A stretch of 64,000 nt of DNA from Streptomyces zinciresistens K42 (GTDB lineage: Bacteria > Actinomycetota > Actinomycetes > Streptomycetales > Streptomycetaceae). Location: the NCBI RefSeq assembly GCF_000225525.1, contig NZ_AGBF01000010.1, positions 23,846-87,845 on the forward strand. The letters run 5' to 3'. Below the pieces are notes generated by a model, which was given only the letters and a program-made list of their open reading frames with translations, was not told where the DNA came from and made no database searches. The position numbers and the translations under genes were made by a program. Shown here one piece after another: positions 54,740 to 63,622 of this stretch; position 1 is the stretch's first letter, and each line of letters starts with the position of its first letter.

Positions 54740-54820
54740 GGCAGCATCTCATCCTCGGCTTCGGCGAGTGTTATGCCCCTGTTTGACTGCTCGACCGGGC
54801 GGTAGCTTGTGTCCGGTTCA

Positions 54821-54850
54821 TTGACACCCTCCGGAAACCGCTACTTAACA
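54821..54850 (+). promoter_or_regulatory. Promoter of the GH13/ABC operon
   Basis: TTGACA (54821-54826), 18-bp spacer, TTAACA (54845-54850). The start would fall at 54857-54858, the A of the GH13 ATG, so a leaderless mRNA is predicted. Confidence 0.65.
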
Positions 54851-54857
54851 TGCATGC

Positions 54858-56501
54858 ATGCTGAGTAAGTACCACTGGTGGCGTGACGCGGTGATCTACC
54901 AGGTCTACGTCCGCAGCTTCCTCGACAGCACCGGCGACGGTGTCGGCGACCTCGCGGGCGTCCGGGCGGGGCTGCCGTACCTCAGGAAGCTCGGGGTCGA
55001 CGGGATCTGGCTGAGCCCCTTCTACCCCTCGCCGCAGCACGACCACGGCTACGACGTCGCCGATTACTGCGACGTCGACCCGCTCTTCGGGGACCTCGCC
55101 GAGTTCGACCTGCTGGTCGCGGCGGCCCGCCGGCTCGGCATCAGGGTGCTGCTCGACATCGTCCCCAACCACTGCTCCAGCGAACACCGCTGGTTCCAGC
55201 GGGCCCTCGCGGCCGGCCCCGGCAGCACGGCCCGCGCCCGCTTCCACTTCGCCGACGGCCGCGGCCCCGACGGCGCCGCCCCGCCCAACAACTGGCACGC
55301 CATGTTCGGCGGCCCGGCGTGGAGCCGGGTGACCGAGGCGGACGGCCGGCCCGGCCAGTGGTACCTGCACATGTTCACCCCCGAGCAGCCGGACTGGAAC
55401 TGGCGCGACCCCGACGTCGGCGCCGAGTTCGACCGCGTGCTGCGCTTCTGGCTCGACCGGGGCGTCGACGGCTTCCGCATCGACGTCGCCGCCGGCCTCT
55501 ACAAGCACCCCGAACTGCCCGACTCCCGCGACCCCGAGGCCGACGCCCGCACCCGCGACTCGGTCAACCCGCTCGCCTGGAACCAGCCCGAGGTGCACAC
55601 CGTGTGGCGCGGCTGGCGCTCCGTCTGCGAGGAGTACACCGCGCGCGACGGGCGGGAGCGGCTCCTCGTCGGCGAGGTGTCCGTGCCCACCGCGCGCGAA
55701 CACGCCCTGTACGTCCGCTCCGACGAACTCCACCAGGCGTTCTTCTTCGACCTGCTCAGCGCCCCCTGGGAGGCCGACGCCTTCCGCAAGGTCGTCTCCG
55801 AGGCCATGCAGGACATCGCGGGAACGGGCTCGACGGTCACCTGGGTCCTCAACAACCACGACCAGGTCCGCACCGTCACCCGCTACGGCGAACCGGCGAC
55901 GGAGGGCAGCGGCCTCGGCGCCGCCCGCGCCCGCGCCGCCGCGCTGCTGATGCTGGCCCTGCCCGGAGCCGCGTACATCTACCAGGGCGAGGAACTGGGC
56001 CTGCCCGAGGTCGTCGACCTGCCCGACGACGTGCTCACCGACCCGATCTTCCACCGCACCGGAAGCCGCGCCCGCGTCCGCGACGGCTGCCGGGTGCCGC
56101 TGCCCTGGTCGGGACAGGCGTCCCCGTTCGGCTTCACCTCAGGGGTGGAGAGCGCCAAACCCTGGCTGCCGCAGCCGGACTACTTCGCCGAGTACGCCAC
56201 CGACCGCGCGCTCGCCGACACCCGCTCCTTCTGGCACCTGTACCGCGACGGTCTCCAACTGCGCTCCGCACTGCCCCAGTTGGGTGAGGGGGCGCTGCGC
56301 TGGCTGGACAGCCCGCCGGGCGTGCTGGCCTTCGTCCGCGGGGACGGCCTCGTGTGCGCCGTCAACTTCGGTACCGCCCCCGCCCCCGCGCCGGTCCCCG
56401 GCTCCCCGCTGCTGTCGAGCGGCCCGTGCCCCGCCGGGGAGCTGCCCGGCTCCACGGCCGCCTGGTGGATGAGCGACGGGACCGCACCCGACACCCACTG
56501 A
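54858..56501 (+). CDS. GH13-family alpha-glucosidase
   Basis: 547 residues; start MLSKYHWWRDAVIYQVYVRS at ATG 54858, with no ribosome site (see promoter). It is a cytoplasmic alpha-1,4/1,6-glucosidase of the oligo-1,6-glucosidase type. The (beta/alpha)8 barrel has region I DIVPNHCS, nucleophile Asp209 in DGFRIDV, acid/base Glu273 in LVGEVSV, and Asp335 in NNHDQVR. QGEELGLPEV near residue 378 is also typical of GH13 glucosidases. A short C-terminal beta domain follows. It is followed by a sugar ABC transporter in the same direction, so imported alpha-glucosides are probably cleaved here. Confidence 0.93.
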   Translation: MLSKYHWWRDAVIYQVYVRSFLDSTGDGVGDLAGVRAGLPYLRKLGVDGIWLSPFYPSPQHDHGYDVADYCDVDPLFGDLAEFDLLVAAARRLGIRVLLDIVPNHCSSEHRWFQRALAAGPGSTARARFHFADGRGPDGAAPPNNWHAMFGGPAWSRVTEADGRPGQWYLHMFTPEQPDWNWRDPDVGAEFDRVLRFWLDRGVDGFRIDVAAGLYKHPELPDSRDPEADARTRDSVNPLAWNQPEVHTVWRGWRSVCEEYTARDGRERLLVGEVSVPTAREHALYVRSDELHQAFFFDLLSAPWEADAFRKVVSEAMQDIAGTGSTVTWVLNNHDQVRTVTRYGEPATEGSGLGAARARAAALLMLALPGAAYIYQGEELGLPEVVDLPDDVLTDPIFHRTGSRARVRDGCRVPLPWSGQASPFGFTSGVESAKPWLPQPDYFAEYATDRALADTRSFWHLYRDGLQLRSALPQLGEGALRWLDSPPGVLAFVRGDGLVCAVNFGTAPAPAPVPGSPLLSSGPCPAGELPGSTAAWWMSDGTAPDTH

Positions 56502-56537
56502 TCTACCGTCAGTTCTGCTTCCTCCGAAGGGACATCG

Positions 56538-57872
56538 ATGATGATGCGACGACGCACCACCCTGCTCACCGGCTGCACCGCCCTCGTCCTGGCGCTCGGC
56601 GCCACCGCCTGCGGCGGCGGACCCGTCTCGGCCGGCGGCGGCGACAAGCCGCTGAACGGGCAGACGGTCACCGTGGCCGGCGTGTGGACCGGCACCGAGC
56701 AGAAGAACTTCCAGAAGGTGCTGGACGCGTTCACCGAGAAGACCGGCGCCAAGACCGAGTTCGTCTCCACCGGGGACAACGTCTCCACGGTCGTCGGCAG
56801 CAAGATCGAGGGCGGCAACGCCCCCGACGTCGTGATGGTCCCGCAGGTCGGCGTGCTCAAGCAGTTCGCCCAGAAGGGCTGGCTGAAGCCGCTCTCGGGA
56901 GCCGCGAAGAAGTCCGTGGACGGCAACTTCGCGCCCGTCTGGAAGAACTACGGAAGCGTCGACGGCACCCTCTACGGCCTCTACTTCAAGGCCGCGCACA
57001 AGTCGACGGTCTGGTACAGCCCCGACGCCTTCGCCCAGGCCGGCGTCGAGGCACCGAAGAGCTACGACGAGATGCTGAAGGCCGGGCGGACCGTCTCCGA
57101 CTCCGGACTCGCCGCCTTCGCGGTCGCCGGCCAGGACGGCTGGACCCTCACCGACTGGTTCGAGAACGTCTACCTCTCCCAGGCGGGACCCCAGAAGTAC
57201 GACGCCCTGGCCGCGCACGAGCTGAAGTGGACCGACGCCTCCGTGGTCGACGCCCTCACCACCCTCGGCAAGCTGTTCAAGGACAAGCAGCTGATCGCGG
57301 GCGGCCAGAAGGGCGCCCTGAACACCGACTTCCCCGGCTCGGTGGAGAAGGTGTTCGGCCCCAAGCCCGAGGCCGGCATGGTCTACGAGGGCGACTTCGT
57401 CGCGGGCGTCGCCAAGGACCAGTTCGGCCGCACCATCGGCAAGGACGCGAACTTCTTCCCCTTCCCGGCGGTCGGCGGCGGCGCGGCCCCCGTCGTCAGC
57501 GGCGGCGACGCGGCCGTCGTCCTCAAGGACGGCAAGAGCCAGAAGGCGGGCATGGCGCTGCTGGAGTACCTGGCCACGCCCGAGGCGGCCGCGGTCTGGG
57601 CCGAGGCCGGCGGCTTCCTCTCCCCGAACAGGAACCTCGACCCCGCCTCCTACGGCGACGACGTCACCCGCGCCACCGCCAAGTCCCTGGTCGCCGCGGG
57701 CGACTCGGTCCGCTTCGACATGTCCGACCAGGCCCCGGCGGCCTTCGGCGGCACCAAGGGCGCCGGCGAGTGGAAGCTGCTCCAGGACTTCCTGCGCGAC
57801 CCGTCCGACCCGAAGGGCACCGCGGCGAAGCTGGAGGCCGCGGCCGCCAAGGCGTACGAGAGCCAGGGCTGA
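56538..57872 (+). CDS. Sugar ABC transporter substrate-binding lipoprotein
   Basis: 444 residues; three consecutive ATGs begin at 56538 with gaaggga upstream. The lipobox LGATACGG (Cys near 29) marks an extracellular lipoprotein. The family-1 binding fold is evident: NGQTVTVAGVWTGTEQKNFQKVLDAFTEKTGAKTEFVSTGDNV, YGLYFKAAHKSTVWYSPDAFAQAGVEAPKSYDEML and VSGGDAAVVLKDGKSQKAGMALLEYLATPEAA. It delivers the sugar, most likely an alpha-glucoside given the adjacent GH13 enzyme, to the two permeases that follow. The ATPase is not in the operon; streptomycetes often share one (MsiK). Confidence 0.95.
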   Translation: MMMRRRTTLLTGCTALVLALGATACGGGPVSAGGGDKPLNGQTVTVAGVWTGTEQKNFQKVLDAFTEKTGAKTEFVSTGDNVSTVVGSKIEGGNAPDVVMVPQVGVLKQFAQKGWLKPLSGAAKKSVDGNFAPVWKNYGSVDGTLYGLYFKAAHKSTVWYSPDAFAQAGVEAPKSYDEMLKAGRTVSDSGLAAFAVAGQDGWTLTDWFENVYLSQAGPQKYDALAAHELKWTDASVVDALTTLGKLFKDKQLIAGGQKGALNTDFPGSVEKVFGPKPEAGMVYEGDFVAGVAKDQFGRTIGKDANFFPFPAVGGGAAPVVSGGDAAVVLKDGKSQKAGMALLEYLATPEAAAVWAEAGGFLSPNRNLDPASYGDDVTRATAKSLVAAGDSVRFDMSDQAPAAFGGTKGAGEWKLLQDFLRDPSDPKGTAAKLEAAAAKAYESQG

Positions 57873-57878
57873 GCGGAC

Positions 57879-59243
57879 ATGACAGCGACCCTCGTCAACG
57901 AGGCGGGGCCCGCGCCCGCCGCGAGCCCCGGCGCCGCCCGCGCCCGGCGCTCGCGGCGGCGCGGCCGGATCATCGCCCTGCTCTTCGTCCTCCCGGCGCT
58001 GCTCCTGCTGGGCGCGCTCGTCGTCTACCCGGTGCTGTTCTCCGTCGGCCGCAGCTTCTTCGACGCCTCCGGCACCCGGTTCGTGGGCGGCGGGAACTAC
58101 TCCGAGATGTTCCGTGACCCGGCCACCCTCAAGGCCATCCGCAACACCACCGTCTGGGTCGTGGTGGCCCCGGCCCTGCTCACCGGCCTCGGCCTGATCC
58201 TGGCCGTGCTGGTGGAGAAGGTCCGCTGGGCCACCGCGTTCAAGCTGCTGCTGTTCATGCCGATGGCCGTGTCCTTCCTCGCCGCCGGCATCATCTTCCG
58301 GCTCGCCTACGACGAGGACCCGGACAAGGGCGTGCTCAACGCCGCCGCCGTGTCCGTCCACGACGCCTTCCGGGGCGCCTCGGGCTATCCGACCGCGCGG
58401 GCCCGCGACGGCCAGGGCCTGACCAAGGGCGCGGACGGCTCGTACCGCACCAGCGCGGGCGCCTCACCCGGCGACACGGTGGCGCTCGGCCTGGTCGGCG
58501 TGCTGCCGGGCGATCTGCCGGACGGCGCCGAACCGGCCTACCCGGCGGCCCGGCAGGGCGCGCGGGCCGGCGTGCTCGGCGGCGTCGTCTACCTCGACTT
58601 CACCCCCGGCGGGGGAGGGGAGCAGGGCAAGGTCGACCCGCGGGAGAGCGGACTGCCCGAGATGACCGTCGAGGCGGTGCAGGGCGGCCGGGCCGTCGCC
58701 ACCACGACCACCGCGTCCGACGGCTCCTTCCGCTTCGACGGGCTGCGGGACGGCACGTACACCGTGCGGCTGCCGGCCTCGAACTTCGCCGCCCCCTACG
58801 AGGGCATCTCCTGGCTCGGCCCGACACTCGTCACCCCGGCGATCATCGGCGCCTATCTGTGGATCTGGACCGGGTTCGCGATGGTCCTCATCGGCGCCGG
58901 GCTCTCGGCGCTGCCCCGGGACGCGCTGGAGGCGGCGCGGATGGACGGCGCCAACGAGTGGCAGATCTTCCGCCGGATCACCGTGCCGCTGCTCGCGCCG
59001 GTCCTGAGCGTCGTCTTCATCACCCTCGTCATCAACGTGATGAAGGTGTTCGACCTCGTCTACATCATCGCGCCCGGACCGGTGCAGGAGGACGCGACGG
59101 TCCTCGCCACGCAGATGTGGCTGGTGTCGTTCGGCGGCGGCAACAACCAGGGACTCGGCAGCGCGCTGGGCGTCCTGCTCCTGCTGCTGGTCATCCCGGC
59201 CATGGTCTTCAACGTGCGCCGCTTCAGAAGGAGTCAGCGATGA
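57879..59243 (+). CDS. Sugar ABC permease (MalF-type) with a large inserted domain
   Basis: 454 residues; start MTATLVNEAGPAPAASPG at ATG 57879, 6 bp behind the lipoprotein gene. Helices are visible at about 31-50, 90-112, 120-142 and then from 314 on, with the ATPase-coupling EAA loop ALEAARMDGANEWQIFRRITVPLL. Between the third and fourth helices sits an insert of about 165 residues (146-310) that ordinary ~300-residue permeases lack. It contains a prealbumin/carboxypeptidase-regulatory-like beta segment (GVLGGVVYLDF ... ASDGSFRFDGLRDGTYTVRLP). It is predicted to be extracellular. The gene overlaps the next permease by 4 bp. Confidence 0.93.
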   Translation: MTATLVNEAGPAPAASPGAARARRSRRRGRIIALLFVLPALLLLGALVVYPVLFSVGRSFFDASGTRFVGGGNYSEMFRDPATLKAIRNTTVWVVVAPALLTGLGLILAVLVEKVRWATAFKLLLFMPMAVSFLAAGIIFRLAYDEDPDKGVLNAAAVSVHDAFRGASGYPTARARDGQGLTKGADGSYRTSAGASPGDTVALGLVGVLPGDLPDGAEPAYPAARQGARAGVLGGVVYLDFTPGGGGEQGKVDPRESGLPEMTVEAVQGGRAVATTTTASDGSFRFDGLRDGTYTVRLPASNFAAPYEGISWLGPTLVTPAIIGAYLWIWTGFAMVLIGAGLSALPRDALEAARMDGANEWQIFRRITVPLLAPVLSVVFITLVINVMKVFDLVYIIAPGPVQEDATVLATQMWLVSFGGGNNQGLGSALGVLLLLLVIPAMVFNVRRFRRSQR

Positions 59244-60079
59244 ACGCGCTCAGGCGGGGCCTCGGCAACTCGCTCGTCCAGGGCTTCCTCGTACTGGTCG
59301 GACTGGTCTGGCTCACCCCGCTGGCCGGGCTCTTCCTGTCCTCCCTGCGCTCCGCGCAGGACACCGCCGAGGGCGGCTGGTGGACGGTGTTCAAGAGCCC
59401 CGCACAGCTCTCCTTCGACAACTACTCGGCGCTGCTGGCGAATTCGGGGATCACCCAGGCGTTCTGGAACACCGTGCTGATCTCGGTGCCGACGACCGTG
59501 CTGGTCGTCGTCCTCGCGGCGCTCGCCGGATACGCCTTCGCCTGGCTGGAGTTCCCCGGCCGCGAGGCGGTCTTCCTGCTCGTCGTCGCGCTGCTGGTCG
59601 TCCCCGTGCAGATCGGCCTGCTGCCCGTCGCCAAACTCTTCGGCCAGCTCGGCCTGTTCGGCACGATCCCCGGCGTCGTCCTCTTCCACGTCGCCTACGG
59701 ACTGCCGTTCGCGGTGTTCCTGCTGCGCAACTACTTCGCCGAGATGCCCAAGGAGATGCTGGAGGCCGCCCGGATGGACGGCGGCACCGAGTGGCGGATC
59801 TTCACCCGCCTCATCCTGCCGGTGGGCCGCCCCGCGATCGCCTCCCTGGCCATCTTCCAGTTCCTGTGGGTGTGGAACGACATGCTGGTGGCGCTGCTCT
59901 TCGCCGACAGCTCCTCCCAGCCGCTGACCGTGGCGCTCCAGTCGCAGATCCGCCAGTTCGGCAGCAACATCGACGTCCTCGCGCCGGGCGCGTTCCTGTC
60001 CCTGGTGGTGCCGGTCGTGGTGTTCTTCGCCTTCCAGCGGCACTTCGTGCAGGGCGTGATGGCGGGTTCGGTCAAGTAG
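59240..60079 (+). CDS. Sugar ABC permease (MalG-type)
   Basis: 279 residues; start MNALRRGLGNSLVQGFLVL at ATG 59240, overlapping the previous stop (ATGA) with agaaggag upstream. Six membrane helices and the EAA motif EMLEAARMDGGTEWRIFTRLILPVGRPA are present. It has normal length with no insert. With the MalF-type partner it forms the transmembrane channel for the sugar; it is the last gene of the operon and a strong terminator follows. Confidence 0.96.
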   Translation: MNALRRGLGNSLVQGFLVLVGLVWLTPLAGLFLSSLRSAQDTAEGGWWTVFKSPAQLSFDNYSALLANSGITQAFWNTVLISVPTTVLVVVLAALAGYAFAWLEFPGREAVFLLVVALLVVPVQIGLLPVAKLFGQLGLFGTIPGVVLFHVAYGLPFAVFLLRNYFAEMPKEMLEAARMDGGTEWRIFTRLILPVGRPAIASLAIFQFLWVWNDMLVALLFADSSSQPLTVALQSQIRQFGSNIDVLAPGAFLSLVVPVVVFFAFQRHFVQGVMAGSVK

Positions 60080-60092
60080 CCGGCGGCGCACA

Positions 60093-60134
60093 TGCCCCGG
60101 GCCCCGCTCCACGGGGGAAGCGGGGCCCGGGGCA
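60093..60134. terminator. Bidirectional terminator between the sugar ABC operon and pgl
   Basis: tgccccgggccccgct / agcggggcccggggca, perfect 16-bp arms with a 10-nt loop between convergent genes. Confidence 0.92.
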
Positions 60135-60140
60135 CGTGTG

Positions 60141-60923
60141 TCAGGCGGACGCCGGCGGATACAGCGCGCGCGGCAGCTGGGACGCGGCCGCCGAGTCCAG
60201 GAGCCACAGGGTCCGGGAGCGGCCGAAGGCGCCCGCCGCCGGGGCCTGGATCTCACCCGCGCCCGACAGGGCGATGGCCGCGGCCTCCGCCTTGTCCTCG
60301 CCCGCCGCCAGCAGCCACACCTCGCGCGCCGCCCGGATCGCGGGGAGCGTCAGGGTGATGCGGGTCGGCGGGGGCTTCGGGGCGCCGTGCACCGCGACGA
60401 CCGTGCGCTCGGTCTCGCGTACCGCGGGCAGCTCCGGGAACAGGGACGCCACATGGGTGTCGGGCCCCACGCCCAGCATCAGGACGTCGAAGACGGGGAC
60501 GGGGCCGTGGTTCTCCGGCCCCGCCGCCCCGGCCAGCTCCTCCGCGTAGGCGGCGGCGGCCGTCTCCGCGTCCGAGCCGAAGGGCCCGTCCGAGGCGGGC
60601 ATGGCGTGCACCCGCTTCGGATCGACCGGCACCGAGTCCAGCAGGGCCTCCCGCGCCTGGGTGACATTGCGCTCCGGATCGCCCTCGGGCAGGAAGCGCT
60701 CGTCGCCCCACCACAGGTCGAGCCGGCCCCAGTCGACGGCGTCGCGGGCGGGGGCCGCCGCGAGCGCGGCCAGCAGGCCGTTGCCGTTGCGGCCCCCGGT
60801 GAGGACCACGGACGCCGATCCGCGCGAGGTCTGGGCGTCCACGACCCTCGTGATCAGCCGGGCCGCCGCGGCCTGCGCCATCAGCTCCTTGTCGTGGTGC
60901 ACGACCAGCTGGGGAGTGCTCAC
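60141..60923 (-). CDS. pgl: 6-phosphogluconolactonase
   Basis: 260 residues from GTG 60923 (VSTPQLVVHHDKELMAQAA), overlapping the opcA stop (GTGA). It hydrolyses 6-phosphogluconolactone, step 2 of the oxidative pentose phosphate pathway. DevB-type motifs are VVLTGGRNGNGLLAAL, LWWGDERFLPEGDPERN and LMLGVGPDTHVASLFP (family LGxGxDGHTASLFP with D>P/T variation), then TLTLPAIRAAREVWLLAAGEDKA. Family members usually have GxxxDGH; here it reads GVGPDTH. It is the last gene of tal-zwf-opcA-pgl. Confidence 0.95.
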   Translation of the reverse strand: MSTPQLVVHHDKELMAQAAAARLITRVVDAQTSRGSASVVLTGGRNGNGLLAALAAAPARDAVDWGRLDLWWGDERFLPEGDPERNVTQAREALLDSVPVDPKRVHAMPASDGPFGSDAETAAAAYAEELAGAAGPENHGPVPVFDVLMLGVGPDTHVASLFPELPAVRETERTVVAVHGAPKPPPTRITLTLPAIRAAREVWLLAAGEDKAEAAAIALSGAGEIQAPAAGAFGRSRTLWLLDSAAASQLPRALYPPASA

Positions 60924-62083
60924 TTCGTCGCCGCCCTCGTCACCGGTTCCCCCGCCGCCGCTTCCTTCGCGGACGCCTCGGCGGTGTCTTCGCCGGGAGC
61001 GCCGGCAGCTTCTCCTTTGGCCGGCGGTCCCTCCTGGGCCGGCGCGTCGTCCGCCTCCGGCTTCCCGGCGCGCGCCACCGCGGCCCCGGCCAGGGCGACG
61101 GCCCGCGCGGCCTTGGCCACGGCGGCCTCGGCACCCGAGACCACCGGTGCCGGCTGCGCCTGGCTCAGCCGGTCCACGCCGAAGCGCAGCGCGGAGGCGT
61201 AGGTGTCGTCCGGGTCGAGCCGGCGCAGCTCCTCCGCGATCAGTTCGGCGGTCTCCCGCCGCTTCAGCGCCACGGCACGGTCCGGCTGGCCCTCGATGGA
61301 CAGCGTCGCCAGCGAGCCGTCCGCGCGGTCGAGCACGATCGGGCCGCCGTCGGTGTCCATGCGCACGGCCGTCAGACCGGGGCCCGGGGACAGCGACCGC
61401 CGGACGGGGACGTCCAGCCGGTCCGCGAGCCACATCGCCAGCAGCTCGCAGCTCGGGTTGAACTCCTCGCCCTCCACCTCGACGGCCTTCACCTCGCAGA
61501 CCACCTGGTCCAGGGCCGCCGCCAGCATCGAGCGCCACGGCGTGATCCGGGTCCAGGACAGGTCGGTGTCGCCCGGCGTGTAGGCCGCGGCGCGGGCCGA
61601 GAGGTCCCGCACCGGCTCCTCCGAGGCGTAGGTGTCCGTCACCCGGCGCTGGGCCAGTGCGCCCAGGGGGTCCTTCGCCGGGTCGAGCGGCGCGTTCACC
61701 GGCCACCAGACCACCACGGGGGCGTCGGGCAGCAGCAGCGGCAGCGCCACGGACTGGGCGTGCTCGGACACCTCGCCGTACAGCCGCAGGATCACCGTCT
61801 CGCCGGTGCCCGCGTCCGCGCCCACCCGCACCTCGGCGTCCAGCCGGGACGTCGTACGGTCGCGGGGCGAGCGCGAGACGCGCTTGATGACCACCAGCGT
61901 GCGCGAGGGGTGCTCGCGCGAGGCGTCGCTCGCGGCCTTCAGGGCGTCGTAGGCGTTCTCCTCGTCGGTGACGATGACGAGCGTGAGCACCATGCCGACC
62001 GCGGGTGTCCCGACGGCCCGGCGGCCCTGCACCAGCGCCTTGTTGATCTTGCTGGCCGTGGTGTCCGTGAGGTCTATCTTCAT
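60920..62083 (-). CDS. opcA: Glucose-6-phosphate dehydrogenase assembly protein OpcA
   Basis: 387 residues; start MKIDLTDTTASKINKALVQ at 62083, overlapping zwf by 4 bp. OpcA is required for active, correctly assembled G6PDH in actinobacteria and cyanobacteria. Conserved parts are RLDAEVRVGADAGTGETVILRLYGE, LLPDAPVVVWWP and DLSWTRITPWRSMLAAALDQ. The C-terminal 70 residues are an Ala/Glu-rich tail (AAVAKAARAVALAGAAVARAGKPEADD ...) beyond the conserved domain, probably disordered. Confidence 0.96.
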   Translation of the reverse strand: MKIDLTDTTASKINKALVQGRRAVGTPAVGMVLTLVIVTDEENAYDALKAASDASREHPSRTLVVIKRVSRSPRDRTTSRLDAEVRVGADAGTGETVILRLYGEVSEHAQSVALPLLLPDAPVVVWWPVNAPLDPAKDPLGALAQRRVTDTYASEEPVRDLSARAAAYTPGDTDLSWTRITPWRSMLAAALDQVVCEVKAVEVEGEEFNPSCELLAMWLADRLDVPVRRSLSPGPGLTAVRMDTDGGPIVLDRADGSLATLSIEGQPDRAVALKRRETAELIAEELRRLDPDDTYASALRFGVDRLSQAQPAPVVSGAEAAVAKAARAVALAGAAVARAGKPEADDAPAQEGPPAKGEAAGAPGEDTAEASAKEAAAGEPVTRAATK

Positions 62084-63618
62084 GGCCGGCGCCAGCTCCG
62101 TCCCTCTCGTGCGAGCATTTCGTCCGCCTCGACGGGCCCCCAGGTGCCGGACGCGTACTGCGCCGGCCTGCCGTGGCTGTCCCAGTACCGCTCGATCGGG
62201 TCGAGGATCTTCCAGGACCGCTCGACCTCCTCGGTGCGCGGGAAGAGGTTCGAGTCGCCGAGCAGCACGTCGAGGATCAGCCGCTCGTACGCCTCGGGCG
62301 AGGACTCGGTGAAGGACTCGCCGTAGGCGAAGTCCATCGACACGTCCCGGATCTCCATGGAGGTGCCGGGCACCTTCGAGCCGAAGCGGACGGTGACGCC
62401 CTCGTCGGGCTGGACGCGGATCACGATCGCGTTCTGGCCCAGCTCCTCGGTGGCCGTCGTGTCGAAGGGGGAGTGCGGGGCCCGCTGGAAGACGACCGCG
62501 ATCTCGGTGACGCGCCGGCCGAGCCGCTTGCCGGTGCGCAGGTAGAAGGGGACGCCCGCCCAGCGGCGGTTGTCGATCTCCACCTTGATGGCCGCGTAGG
62601 TGTCGGTCTTCGACTGGGGGTCGATGCCCTCCTCCTGGAGGTAGCCGACCGCCTTCTCGCCGCCCTGCCACCCCTCCGCGTACTGCGCGAACACCGTGTC
62701 GCGGCCCAGGTCCCTAGGCAGCCGTACGGCGCCGAGCACCTTGGTCTTCTCCGCGGCCAGCGCGTCCGCGTCGAAGGAGGCGGGCTCCTCCATGGCGGTG
62801 AGGGCCAGCAGTTGCAGGAGGTGGTTCTGGATGACGTCGCGGGCGGCGCCGATGCCGTCGTAGTACCCGGCCCGGCCGCCGATGCCGATGTCCTCGGCCA
62901 TCGTGATCTGCACGTGGTCCACGAAGGACCGGTTCCAGATCGGCTCGAACATGGTGTTGGCGAAGCGGAGCGCCAGGATGTTCTGGACGGTCTCCTTGCC
63001 GAGGTAGTGGTCGATGCGGAAGACCTGGTCGGGCGCGAAGACCTCGTGCACGACCTTGTTCAGCTCCTCGGCCGAGGCGAGGTCGTGGCCGAAGGGCTTC
63101 TCGATGACCGCGCGGCGCCAGGAGCCGCCGTGCTGGTCGGCGAGCCCGTGCTTCTTGAGCTGCTGGATGACCACCGGGAAGGAGCGCGGCGGCACCGACA
63201 GGTAGAAGGCGAAGTTGCCTCCGGTGCCCTGCGCCTTGTCCAGCTCCTCGATGGTGGTGTGCAGCCGCTCGAACGCCTCGTCGTCGTCGAAGGTGCCCTG
63301 GACGAACCGCATGCCCTGGATGAGCTGCTGCCAGACCTCCTCGCGGAACGGGGTGCGGGCATGTGCCTTGACCGCGTCGTGGACCTCCTGGGCGAAGTCC
63401 TCGTCGGCCCACTCGCGGCGGGCGAAGCCCACCAGGGAGAAGCCCGGCGGCAGCAGACCCCGGTTGGCGAGGTCGTACACAGCGGGCATCAGCTTTTTAC
63501 GTGACAAATCGCCCGTAACGCCGAAGATCACCAGGCCCGACGGCCCCGCGATGCGCGGGAGCCGTCGGTCGGCGGCGTCACGAAGCGGATTCGCTTCCGT
63601 GACGGTGAAGGGTGGCAA
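62080..63618 (-). CDS. zwf: Glucose-6-phosphate 1-dehydrogenase
   Basis: 512 residues; first enzyme of the pentose phosphate pathway and a main NADPH source. I place the start at TTG 63618 (LPPFTVTEANPLRDAADRR): it has a ggaggg ribosome site 8 nt upstream, sits 4 nt after the tal stop, and no ATG or GTG in frame gives a better fit. The coenzyme motif IFGVTGDLSRKKLMP is at 31-45 and the catalytic block RIDHYLGKETVQNI follows at the usual position. VPFYLRTGKRLGRRVTEIAVVF is conserved. It overlaps opcA by 4 bp. Confidence 0.96.
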   Translation of the reverse strand: MPPFTVTEANPLRDAADRRLPRIAGPSGLVIFGVTGDLSRKKLMPAVYDLANRGLLPPGFSLVGFARREWADEDFAQEVHDAVKAHARTPFREEVWQQLIQGMRFVQGTFDDDEAFERLHTTIEELDKAQGTGGNFAFYLSVPPRSFPVVIQQLKKHGLADQHGGSWRRAVIEKPFGHDLASAEELNKVVHEVFAPDQVFRIDHYLGKETVQNILALRFANTMFEPIWNRSFVDHVQITMAEDIGIGGRAGYYDGIGAARDVIQNHLLQLLALTAMEEPASFDADALAAEKTKVLGAVRLPRDLGRDTVFAQYAEGWQGGEKAVGYLQEEGIDPQSKTDTYAAIKVEIDNRRWAGVPFYLRTGKRLGRRVTEIAVVFQRAPHSPFDTTATEELGQNAIVIRVQPDEGVTVRFGSKVPGTSMEIRDVSMDFAYGESFTESSPEAYERLILDVLLGDSNLFPRTEEVERSWKILDPIERYWDSHGRPAQYASGTWGPVEADEMLAREGRSWRRP

Positions 63619-63622
63619 GGGA

